This document shows, piece by piece, positions 23,619-30,766 of a stretch of DNA of 54,981 nucleotides. How positions within the stretch are numbered: the stretch's first letter is position 1; every line of letters starts with the position of its first letter. This DNA comes from JAZLFH01 sp045615705. GTDB taxonomy: Bacteria; Bacillota; Clostridia; UMGS1883. Below the pieces are notes generated by a model. The model ran no database searches. It saw only the letters and a program-made list of their open reading frames with translations, and was not told where the DNA came from. Location of the stretch: assembly GCA_045615705.1 (NCBI GenBank), contig JAZLFH010000053.1:1-54981 (forward strand), written 5' to 3'. The position numbers and the translations under genes are program-made.

Positions 23619-23730
23619 ACTGTAAAACTCCTAAGTATCATAAGTCTGTTTCTGTACTCATTTTACTACAAAATCCGAAACAAGTCAACAAATCATAAAA
23701 GCTTATCATTTTACCAAACTACAACATTCA

Positions 23731-23817
23731 AAAATCCTCGTTTCTGGACATTTTAAGTAAAAGTGAAGAAGAAATCGTGCATAAGTAAAAATCCCCGTTC
23801 TTGCGAACGAGGATTTT
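23731..23817 (-). repeat. Foldback repeat, copy C, second half
   Basis: Nearly identical over its length to 11,684-11,770: AAAATCCTCGTTTC, GGACATTTTAAGTAAAAGTG, GTGCATAAGTAAAAATCCCC and GAACGAGGATTTTT. It ends exactly at the CCA of tRNA-Leu and probably supplies that tRNA's terminator hairpin. Confidence 0.88.
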
Positions 23818-23904
23818 TGGTGCCCGAGGCCGGACTCGAACCGGCACGATATTGCTACCGAGGGATTTTAAGTCCCTTGCGTCTGCCAATTCCGCCACTC
23901 GGGC
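23818..23904 (-). tRNA. tRNA-Leu (UAA)
   Basis: An 87-nt cloverleaf on the minus strand: acceptor GCCCGAG with CTCGGGC, anticodon loop CTTAAAA giving UAA, a long class II variable arm, T loop GTTCGAGTC, and encoded CCA. It has its own promoter at 23,918-23,946. Confidence 0.97.
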
Positions 23905-23917
23905 AACTACAAGCGTT

Positions 23918-23946
23918 ATATTAGCACAAATTAAGTATGATGTCAA
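23918..23946 (-). promoter_or_regulatory. Sigma-A promoter of tRNA-Leu
   Basis: Minus strand TTGACA, 17 nt, TAATAT, ending 14 nt before the tRNA. Confidence 0.75.
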
Positions 23947-23950
23947 TTAA

Positions 23951-25123
23951 TTATTTTATATTTTCGCCGACAAATTCCGAAATCCTTTCAAGTGCAGTTT
24001 GAATAGACTTTACAGAGTATGCGTAACTGCATCTTACAAAACCTTCTCCGCTTTTTCCAAAGGCTGTTCCGGGCACTACCGCCACTTTTTTCTCCATCAA
24101 CAACCTGTTTGCAAACTCTTCGCTTGACAAACCGGTTTTTGAAATATTCGGGAACACATAAAATGCACCCAAAGGTTCAAAACACGAAAGCCCCATATCT
24201 CTAAAACCTTTTACCATAATTCTGCGGCGATGATTGTACTCTTCACGCATATTATTGACTTCTTCATCACAATTTTTCAGTGCCTCAATCGCTGCGTACT
24301 GGCTGGTTGTGGGAGCACACATAATGCAATACTGATGCACCTTTGTCATAGCATTAATAATAGGCTCCGGGCCAAGTGCATAACCAAGTCGCCAACCGGT
24401 CATGGCGAATGCCTTTGAAAATCCGTTTACGGTAATTGTCCTTTCCGCCATATTCTTTACAGATGCAAAAGACACATGGCTGCTTCCGTATGTAAGTTCC
24501 GAATAAATCTCATCAGACATAACCAAAATATTTGTATTTTCAAGAACTTCGGCAATTTCCTCAATGTCTTCCCTTCTCATAATTGCACCGGTCGGATTAT
24601 TCGGGAACGGCATTACCAAGAGTTTTGTTTTATCTGTGATTTTTTCTTTAAGTGCCTCTTTTGTCAGTCTGAACTCGTCCTCTTCACGAGTAACAATCGG
24701 GATAGGAGTTCCGCCCGCAAGCGTTACACACGGAGCGTAACAGACAAAGGACGGCTCGGGAATTAAAACCTCATCTCCTTTTTCTACAACGCACCTTATG
24801 ACCAAATCTATTGCTTCACTTCCGCCAACGGTTACAAGTGTCTGAGTTTTGGGGTTATATGAAAGGTCATACTTCCTTTTTACATATCGGCAAATTTCTT
24901 CACGGAGAGGTAAAAGCCCTGCGTTTGAAGTGTAGTGAGTGCGTCCTTTTTCAAGAGAATACACCGCTTCATCACGAATTGCCCACGGCGTAACAAAGTC
25001 AGGCTCGCCAACGCCGAGAGAAATTGCGTCTTTCATTTCTGCTACGATGTCAAAAAATTTTCTTATTCCGCTCGGTGCAAGTTCGGATACTTTGCTTATA
25101 ACGAGCGAAGAAGTATCTATCAT
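23951..25123 (-). CDS. PLP-dependent aminotransferase, class I/II
   Basis: A 390-residue fold-type I aminotransferase. The PLP lysine is in NGFSKAFAMTGWRLGY (near residue 235). Other motifs are the N-terminal GVGEPDFVTPW, the PLP-phosphate loop VGGSEAIDLV near 100, PNNPTGAI near 175, SDEIYSEL near 205 and the substrate arginine in FVRCSY near 370. The closest type is the aspartate/aromatic aminotransferase group (AspB/PatA-like). It starts inside the stop of an Lrp/AsnC-family regulator (ATGA overlap), so the two form an operon and the regulator probably controls amino-acid use. The stop lies just before the tRNA-Leu promoter. Confidence 0.93.
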   Translation of the reverse strand: MIDTSSLVISKVSELAPSGIRKFFDIVAEMKDAISLGVGEPDFVTPWAIRDEAVYSLEKGRTHYTSNAGLLPLREEICRYVKRKYDLSYNPKTQTLVTVGGSEAIDLVIRCVVEKGDEVLIPEPSFVCYAPCVTLAGGTPIPIVTREEDEFRLTKEALKEKITDKTKLLVMPFPNNPTGAIMRREDIEEIAEVLENTNILVMSDEIYSELTYGSSHVSFASVKNMAERTITVNGFSKAFAMTGWRLGYALGPEPIINAMTKVHQYCIMCAPTTSQYAAIEALKNCDEEVNNMREEYNHRRRIMVKGFRDMGLSCFEPLGAFYVFPNISKTGLSSEEFANRLLMEKKVAVVPGTAFGKSGEGFVRCSYAYSVKSIQTALERISEFVGENIK

Positions 25124-25602
25124 AATGTTATAACCTCCCTGTCATCTTTCTCCGCATCGTCAAAAATGACATTTTCTTTTTTGTATGTTTTAAGTACAAA
25201 GTGAGTAGCGGTTGAGATTACTTCTTCCATCGGAGCAAGTTTTTCCGAAACAAAAAGTGCAACCTCTTTAAGATTACTTCCCTCAACCATTACCAAAATA
25301 TCATAAGAACCGCTCATAAGTTGAACGGAAGACACCTGAGGATATTTGTAGATGCGTTCTGCAACCTTATCAAATCCCATACCTCGTTGCGGAGTTATTT
25401 TGAGTTCGATAATTGCGGTAGTTTCCTCACGGTCTGTCTTTTCCCAATTTACCAATGTCTTATATCCAAGAATAATTCTCTCGTCTTCAAGTTCTTTGAT
25501 GGCTGTTTCCACATCGGAGGTGGGTACGGCAAGCATAGTTGCAATCATCGAAGATGTAAGGTGGCTGTCCTTTTCGAGTAATTCAAGAATTTTCTTTTTC
25601 AT
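25120..25602 (-). CDS. Lrp/AsnC family transcriptional regulator
   Basis: A 160-residue regulator with an N-terminal winged HTH (MKKKILELLEKDSHLTSSMI, then ATMLAVPTSDVETAIKELED) and a C-terminal RAM/AsnC ligand domain (TAIIELKITPQRGMGF, YPQVSSVQLMSGSYDILVMV). Start: GAAAGG lies 10 nt before the ATG at 25,602. An ATG at 25,608 is only 4 nt from it, and longer extensions are unlike the family. It overlaps the aminotransferase gene by 4 nt. It is divergent from radC, whose promoter is 83 nt away. Amino acids are the usual effectors. Confidence 0.9.
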   Translation of the reverse strand: MKKKILELLEKDSHLTSSMIATMLAVPTSDVETAIKELEDERIILGYKTLVNWEKTDREETTAIIELKITPQRGMGFDKVAERIYKYPQVSSVQLMSGSYDILVMVEGSNLKEVALFVSEKLAPMEEVISTATHFVLKTYKKENVIFDDAEKDDREVITL

Positions 25603-25684
25603 AAACATATCGCCTTTCAAGTTTTTTGTTACATTATATAAGAATATTAAAAAAAAATCAAACATAATTTCAAAATTATATTAT

Positions 25685-25713
25685 TTGACAATATCTCCCC
25701 TTTTTTGTATAAT
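25685..25713 (+). promoter_or_regulatory. Consensus sigma-A promoter of radC
   Basis: TTGACA, 17 nt, TATAAT; 18 nt before the start codon. Confidence 0.88.
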
Positions 25714-25731
25714 GGAAACGGAGGCGGAGTT

Positions 25732-26403
25732 ATGCACGATGGGCACAGAGACAGACTCAGAAAAAAATTTGAAAAATCAGGATTAGAACTTTTGGCAGAG
25801 CATGAAGTTTTGGAACTTTTGCTTTTTTATGCAATACCAAGGCGTAACACAAACGATATTGCACATCGTCTTTTAGACAACTTCGGAAGTTTTTCTGCCG
25901 TTTGTGATGCCGACCTGTCCGAACTTGTAAAGGTTGATGGTGTAGGTTATGTTGCGGGAATTTTAATTAAGATGATTCCTTCGCTCACGGGTTACTACAC
26001 CGCAGACCGCTTTTCAAAAAGAAATATTATGCGTAATTCTACCGATATGGGGAATTTTGCATCTTCTATTATCGGTTTTAATACAAACGAAACCTTTGCG
26101 GTTATGTGTTTTAACAATCAACGCGCGTTACTCGGCTATGAAATTGTTGACCGTGGCACTGTAAATGAGAGTAATGTAAGCATTAGAAAAATTGTTGCGG
26201 CAGCACTTAAATATAATGCAAGTTCCGTAGTTTTGGCACACAACCACCCATCCGGGATTATTCATCCGTCAGAAGAAGACCTTTCGGTTACCGGAAAAAT
26301 ATGCGATACGCTTGAAAGTATCGGCATTTCCGTAATTGACCATATAATAGTTTCCGGCGATAAATTCACAAGCCTGTGCGACAGAGGTATGATGCCGAAT
26401 TGA
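25732..26403 (+). CDS. radC: RadC family protein (JAB/MPN domain)
   Basis: A 223-residue protein. Residues 1-90 contain a helix-hairpin-helix-like region (LVKVDGVGYVAGILIKM). The rest is the JAB/MPN metal-binding domain with the JAMM-type motif HNHPSG, preceded by SSVVLA and followed by S and D in HPSEEDLSVT. RadC was long called a DNA repair protein, but its biochemical role is unproven. The start at 25,732 is chosen because GGAGGCGGAG lies just before it; an upstream ATG at 25,705 falls within the -10 region. Confidence 0.92.
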   Translation: MHDGHRDRLRKKFEKSGLELLAEHEVLELLLFYAIPRRNTNDIAHRLLDNFGSFSAVCDADLSELVKVDGVGYVAGILIKMIPSLTGYYTADRFSKRNIMRNSTDMGNFASSIIGFNTNETFAVMCFNNQRALLGYEIVDRGTVNESNVSIRKIVAAALKYNASSVVLAHNHPSGIIHPSEEDLSVTGKICDTLESIGISVIDHIIVSGDKFTSLCDRGMMPN

Positions 26404-26422
26404 CAAAAAAGTAAAAAATGTA

Positions 26423-26451
26423 TTGACACAGGTTCATTATTATATTATACT
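26423..26451 (+). promoter_or_regulatory. Sigma-A promoter of tRNA-Glu
   Basis: TTGACA, 17 nt, TATACT, 21 nt before the tRNA and 20 nt after the radC stop. Confidence 0.8.
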
Positions 26452-26471
26452 AACAAACGCATAAAATAAAC

Positions 26472-26547
26472 GGCCTTATAGTCTAGCGGTCCAGGACGTC
26501 GCCCTCTCACGGCGAAGACCGGGGTTCGAGTCCCCGTAGGGTCACCA
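26472..26547 (+). tRNA. tRNA-Glu (CUC)
   Basis: A 76-nt cloverleaf: acceptor GGCCTTA with TAGGGTC, anticodon stem TCGCC/GGCGA with loop CTCTCAC giving CUC, T stem CGGGG/CCCCG with TTCGAGT, and encoded CCA. Confidence 0.96.
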
Positions 26548-26751
26548 AAAATCCTCGTTCTAAGGAACGGGGATTTTTACTTATTCACTATTCCCTCTTC
26601 ACTCTTACTTAAAGTTCTACCGCACGAGGATTTTTTGGAAGTAAAAAGTAATAGTGAATATGGAAGAAGTAAGGTAAAAAATCGCAAGCGATTTTGTTTT
26701 GAAAATAAAATTAAGCAGTAACATATACATTGTATCGGTTACTGCTTTTTT
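26548..26751 (+). repeat. Foldback repeat, copy D (longest copy, after tRNA-Glu)
   Basis: Begins at the tRNA CCA with AAAATCCTCGTTC/GAACGGGGATTTTT. It then shows TATTCACTATT and its exact inverse AATAGTGAATA about 65 nt apart, GAGGATTTTTTGGA, the hairpin AATCGCAAGCGATT, and the hairpin AAGCAGTAAC/GTTACTGCTT with a T run. The first hairpin probably terminates the tRNA. Confidence 0.88.
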
Positions 26752-26766
26752 AGTGCAAAATTTTTG

Positions 26767-26795
26767 TTGCATTTATAGGTAATGTATGGTACAAT
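26767..26795 (+). promoter_or_regulatory. Sigma-A-type promoter of a candidate structured RNA
   Basis: TTGCAT, 17 nt, TACAAT; the foldback at 26,801-26,912 begins 6 nt later, at the predicted transcription start. Confidence 0.6.
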
Positions 26796-26800
26796 GTAGT

Positions 26801-26963
26801 TGCGACATAAACTTAATACTAACGCTTAGCACAAGTGTGTATTTTTATATCTTTTGGTAAAAATGCATACTCTATTTTCGCATACTTGTGTAGGCGTTAA
26901 GTTTGTGTCGCAGCAATCGGAGTTTGCGTTTTTCATGCGTCAGCTTCGGTTGGCGCATTTTTT
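26801..26963 (+). ncRNA. Candidate long-hairpin RNA with terminator, upstream of the surface protein
   Basis: TGCGACATAAACTTAA (26,801-26,816) pairs along 16 positions with TTAAGTTTGTGTCGCA (26,897-26,912). Inside it, AACGC/GCGTT and CACAAGT/ACTTGTG continue the stem, and GTGTGTATTTTTA/TAAAAATGCATAC can form the tip. A separate terminator hairpin follows (ATGCGTCA with TGGCGCAT and T run, 26,935-26,963). With the promoter in front this predicts an RNA of about 160 nt that ends 80 nt before the next start codon. It fits neither a known riboswitch nor 6S RNA convincingly. It could be a leader attenuator, an sRNA, or a palindromic mobile repeat. Confidence 0.5.
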
Positions 26964-27043
26964 AATTTATAAGGATTATATGCGTGGGAGGGATTCCTTC
27001 AAAAAATGCAAAATATGATTATTTTAAAGAAAGAAGGATTTTT

Positions 27044-30000
27044 ATGAAAAGAAAAATTAGTTTATTTATGATGTTATGCCTATTTTTCAATTTTTTGGTT
27101 ATGACAGTCCAAGCAAAGGAAGTTACATATACATTAACTCCTATACCAGTTAATCTTGATACTATTATGTTGGGGGGTGATTTCGGTTCAACTTTAGTTA
27201 TGGAAGATCAAATCTCCAACGGGAAAACGTATATTTTCTGCAATAACGGAACGGCTTTATACTGTGCTGAAGATAATAACATAGTTATTGATGCATCTGA
27301 TGATTTAAACAGTAATACTGCCAGGGATATAAATGTCTTTTCGGTGGACGGAAAAACATATTTTATGGCATCGAATACAATATATGGAAGCAGTACTGGA
27401 TGTAAACATATCTTTTATGATGCAACTGGAAAAAGAATAAGAACTTTTCTTGAATATGAATTTTGTTATTATCTGTCAAATGGTTTAATTGCTTGTAGGA
27501 CTTCTGACTTGAATGGTCGGAAATATGTAATTTATAATATTAAAACAAATACCGTTTATAATGATATATATAGCAAACTTTCCGTTGATTTTTCAGAAAA
27601 TGGTGGATGGGGAAAATCGGCTTCAGATAGTAAATGGTATTGGATAAATAAAAACGGGCAAAAAACAAGTGCTTCTGTTATGTTAAATGAAGATCAAGTT
27701 ATTTATGGATCCGTTGGAAATGATTTATTTATTGTTGGAGATTTTTTCGCCGATTGGGATTATATGCATACTGCTAACAATTCCGGTTTAATAGACAAAA
27801 ACGGTAAAATTGTATTTTCCCCTGAACATCAGGCAAATGCTATCGGAATGTTTAATGACGGTGTTGCCGTAGTAAGGAAACGTATAAGTATGCTTAATGA
27901 TCGATATGCTGTTATTGATACTTCAGGTAGTATGATCACAGATTTTATATACGAATATGCTGCAGACCTTTCAGAAGGTCTTCTTATGATGAGAAAAGAT
28001 GGAAAATTCGGTTATATTGACAAAATGGGCACAGTAGTTATTCCATTTATGTATGAAGACGCCTATTCTTTTAAAAATGGTGCCGCAAAAGTTCGTTTGG
28101 ATGATAAAAGTGCATACTATTATATAGATAAGGATAATAACAAAGTAAGCGAACCAAGAGATACAAACTCTGACAAGTACAGTTTATCAGATTGCGTGTA
28201 TTTCGATGAAGATAAAGACGAATGCGAATTTAAAGGTTATATTATGATTATAAAAACGGGTGACATAATTAATCTTGAAGGTACAGGTCTTATTCCTTAT
28301 CTTGTAGGCGATAGATCACAGTTTATTATTGTTGAAAAAGACAAAAAATTTTATAAAATGAATATAAATGAAGGGAATAATAATTTTTCAAATGTAACCT
28401 TTTCTAATAAATCATTTACCTATGACGGTACCGAAAAAGAAATAACTGTTTCAGGAAATCTGCCTGAAGGAGCAAAGGTATCCTATACAAACAATAAAGC
28501 AACAAATGCCGGTACATATAATGCAACTGTAAAAATTACTTGTGAGGGTTATAATGATTTGACTTTAACCGCAAAGTTGACAATAGAAAAAGCTCCAATT
28601 TCTGTTAAAGCAGATGACATTACTATTGTAAAAGGTGCAACTGTTCCAGTACTTACATATACAATTACAAACGGTAAATTGTTTGGTTCTGATACATTGA
28701 CAGGAAATCTTACAACAACTGCAAATGGTTCAAAGTTAGGACGTTTTGATATTGCACAAGGAACACTTAAAGCATCATCAAACTATAGTTTGACATTTAC
28801 AAAGGGAAAACTTTCCGTTGTTGACAAAACACCTCAAAACATAGTTATTTCAGATATTACTGCAAAAACATACGGAGATAGTAGTTTTAAGGTGAATGTA
28901 ACACCGGATAGTACAAGTAAACTTGCTGCATTTACTTACGAAATTGATAATCCCGATGTTGCGACAATAGACAATAGCGGAAATATTACAATTAAAGCGG
29001 CAGGAGAGGTAACAGTTACGGTAACCGAACCGGGAAATAACGATTATACACAGACTACGGCTACAAAGAAATTTACCGTTAATAAAAAAGACATTCAGGT
29101 AAAAGCAATAAACTTAAAGAACAAGACAGCCGAATTAGATGGAGTATTGGCAGCCGATAAAGATGTCAAACTTGATTTTAATAAGATACTTACATCTGTA
29201 AAAATTGTTTCCGGAAATGATATAACATCTGTGGTTTCTTCATTCGAATTAACAGGGGCTAAAGCAGACAACTATAAAGTATCAACAAAAACTTTGGAAA
29301 TAACCGAACAAATGGACTCGACAAGTGAAGTATCGGCAACAGAAAATGTTGAGGTTACTGCGGGAATAATTAATGATACCGCCGTTGTAACGGGATTGGA
29401 TATTTCAAATATTCAACCGGATACAAACAAGATTACTCTTGATTTTTCAGACATTGCAGAAAAAGAAGTTAAAAATGTTTCTGTTTCGAAAACAGTCTTT
29501 GAAAATATCAAAGATACGGCAGATCTTGAACTAACATTAAATGACGGAAAGGCCGGAGAAAGTGCAACTGTTCTTTTCGATAAAGCTGTACTTACATTTT
29601 TAGCAGGAGCATCCGGCAATAATATAACCTTTGGAATAAATAAAGCTGAAAATGTAGTGACAAATGATGAACAAAAGAAAACTATCAATAATTTATCAAA
29701 TGCTGAAACATATGAATTGTCACTAATGTGCGACGGTGAAAACATAACCAGCTTTAATAGTGGAAAAATTACTGTAAATCTTGTATATGATAAGTATGTA
29801 AGCGGAAATGTTAAGATGGTATGCGTAAAAGCAGACGGAACAACCGAAAATATTCCTGTGACATATAATTCAACAACAAAAACTGTTACAGCAACGCTCA
29901 CACACTTTTCCGAGTATGCAATATATACAGCACCATCAAGAAGTTCAGGTGGCAGCGGTATTTCATCATATACAGTAAAATTTGAAACAAACGGTGCAAA

Positions 30001-30562
30001 TGCGATAAAGAGCGTTAGCGTAAAGAGAAACGGCACAGTACCCGAGCCGACTGCACCGACAAAAGAAGGCTTTACCTTCACAGGCTGGTACACCAATAAA
30101 AACCTTACAACCAAATATAATTTTGCAAGCAAGGTTACCAAAGACTTTACACTTTATGCCGGATGGGAAGAAAAACCAGTTGATAATTCCCAAAAACAAA
30201 TTATTCTTACAATCGGTCAAAAAGAAGCAACCGTATTCGGTGAAACAAAAGCAAACGATGTTGCTCCGAAAATTGTAAACGACAGAGCGATGCTTCCAAT
30301 AAGATTTATCGCAGAAGCACTTGGCTGTACGGTAGATTGGGACGGTGAAAAACGGTTAGTTACAATTTTGAGCGAAGGCTTAAAAATTGAAATCTCAATT
30401 GGTGAAAGTGTTGCTTTTGTAAACGGTGAAGAAGTTGCACTTGACAGCTCTGCATTTATAGAAAATGACAGAACCTATCTGCCAATCAGATTTGTAGCAG
30501 AAAATCTTGGTGCAGAGGTTGAATGGTTAGAGGAAACACAGCAGGTTGTTATTACAAAATAA
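27044..30562 (+). CDS. Giant multidomain exported surface protein (WG repeats, MBG, InlB B-repeat, stalk domain)
   Basis: A 1172-residue protein. The start at 27,044 has GAAGGA 5 nt upstream. Residues 1-25 are a signal peptide (MKRKISLFMMLCLFFNFLVM, TVQA cleavage). About residues 40-400 carry KWG/WG-like repeats (GLIDKNGKIVF, FGYIDKMGTVVIPFMYEDAY, YYYIDKDNNKV). About 440-640 hold two MBG-type beta domains (SFTYDGTEKEITVSGNLPEG; YSLTFTKGKLSVVDKTP) and a bacterial-Ig-like segment. About 980-1045 is an InlB B-repeat (YTVKFETNGANAIKSVSVKR, GFTFTGWYTN, LYAGWEE). The end is a copper-amine-oxidase-type stalk domain (MLPIRFIAEALGCTVDWDGE; YLPIRFVAENLGAEVEWLEE). It is probably cell-wall associated, for adhesion or structure. 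No LPxTG motif is visible. A candidate RNA leader lies upstream. Confidence 0.9.
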   Translation: MKRKISLFMMLCLFFNFLVMTVQAKEVTYTLTPIPVNLDTIMLGGDFGSTLVMEDQISNGKTYIFCNNGTALYCAEDNNIVIDASDDLNSNTARDINVFSVDGKTYFMASNTIYGSSTGCKHIFYDATGKRIRTFLEYEFCYYLSNGLIACRTSDLNGRKYVIYNIKTNTVYNDIYSKLSVDFSENGGWGKSASDSKWYWINKNGQKTSASVMLNEDQVIYGSVGNDLFIVGDFFADWDYMHTANNSGLIDKNGKIVFSPEHQANAIGMFNDGVAVVRKRISMLNDRYAVIDTSGSMITDFIYEYAADLSEGLLMMRKDGKFGYIDKMGTVVIPFMYEDAYSFKNGAAKVRLDDKSAYYYIDKDNNKVSEPRDTNSDKYSLSDCVYFDEDKDECEFKGYIMIIKTGDIINLEGTGLIPYLVGDRSQFIIVEKDKKFYKMNINEGNNNFSNVTFSNKSFTYDGTEKEITVSGNLPEGAKVSYTNNKATNAGTYNATVKITCEGYNDLTLTAKLTIEKAPISVKADDITIVKGATVPVLTYTITNGKLFGSDTLTGNLTTTANGSKLGRFDIAQGTLKASSNYSLTFTKGKLSVVDKTPQNIVISDITAKTYGDSSFKVNVTPDSTSKLAAFTYEIDNPDVATIDNSGNITIKAAGEVTVTVTEPGNNDYTQTTATKKFTVNKKDIQVKAINLKNKTAELDGVLAADKDVKLDFNKILTSVKIVSGNDITSVVSSFELTGAKADNYKVSTKTLEITEQMDSTSEVSATENVEVTAGIINDTAVVTGLDISNIQPDTNKITLDFSDIAEKEVKNVSVSKTVFENIKDTADLELTLNDGKAGESATVLFDKAVLTFLAGASGNNITFGINKAENVVTNDEQKKTINNLSNAETYELSLMCDGENITSFNSGKITVNLVYDKYVSGNVKMVCVKADGTTENIPVTYNSTTKTVTATLTHFSEYAIYTAPSRSSGGSGISSYTVKFETNGANAIKSVSVKRNGTVPEPTAPTKEGFTFTGWYTNKNLTTKYNFASKVTKDFTLYAGWEEKPVDNSQKQIILTIGQKEATVFGETKANDVAPKIVNDRAMLPIRFIAEALGCTVDWDGEKRLVTILSEGLKIEISIGESVAFVNGEEVALDSSAFIENDRTYLPIRFVAENLGAEVEWLEETQQVVITK

Positions 30563-30578
30563 GTTTTAAGAATAAAAA

Positions 30579-30616
30579 GCAAAAAGGCGGTAGAGTGAAA
30601 TCTATCGTCTTTTTGC
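30579..30616 (+). terminator. Terminator of the surface-protein gene
   Basis: Stem GCAAAAAGGCGGTAGA with TCTATCGTCTTTTTGC, 17 nt after the stop. Confidence 0.85.
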
Positions 30617-30732
30617 ATGGTGTATATTTGAAAAAATAATAATTATTATTTGGATAGGCATGGAAAATAATATGTAATAAAAAACTGTAAATCTTTTTGT
30701 ATATAAAAAGTGGCTCTATATTGATAAAAAAA

Positions 30733-30757
30733 GAGAAACTGCATTTTGCAGTTTCTC
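30733..30757. terminator. Terminator of the EF-G paralogue
   Basis: Perfect 11-bp stem GAGAAACTGCA/TGCAGTTTCTC with an A run on the left, which is a T run for leftward transcripts. Confidence 0.85.
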
Positions 30758-30766
30758 CTTTTCTTA

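Larger units (their letters stand above)
12719..23730. mobile_element. 11,012-bp serine-recombinase element carrying an AbiE-TerBN-SbcCD operon
   Basis: Joining 12,718 to 23,731 recreates ACTTTCCAAAAATCCTCG, which is present uninterrupted at 11,680-11,693 and in related form in copies A and D. The dinucleotide CA occurs at both junctions (12,717-12,718 and 23,729-23,730), as expected of a serine recombinase with a 2-nt crossover. Cargo, all leftward: a 78-residue protein, recombinase 2 (21,638-23,182), AbiEi, AbiEii, TerB-N protein, SbcD, SbcC, recombinase 1 (12,858-14,465) and a 7-codon open frame. No relaxase or conjugation gene is present, so it moves by recombination only or is mobilised in trans. 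The ends show no long inverted repeat. Confidence 0.88.

Noticed and set aside
12719..23730. Terminal inverted repeats of a DDE transposon
   Set aside because: The ends (TGCTTATG and, inverted, TGAATGTT) share only a few bases, no DDE transposase is present, and the 2-nt CA repeat fits serine recombination better.
23728..23946. 72-residue leftward open frame over tRNA-Leu
   Set aside because: It is the well-known in-silico translation of a tRNA gene (VAELADARDLKS...) plus the repeat.
26801..26963. 6S RNA
   Set aside because: A long hairpin with promoter was suggestive, but the central bubble is not where expected and the separate 3' terminator hairpin is outside the main stem; no conserved 6S sequence was recognised.
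29413..30141. 242-residue open frame opposite the surface-protein gene
   Set aside because: Antisense shadow of a strongly coding frame, without RBS.
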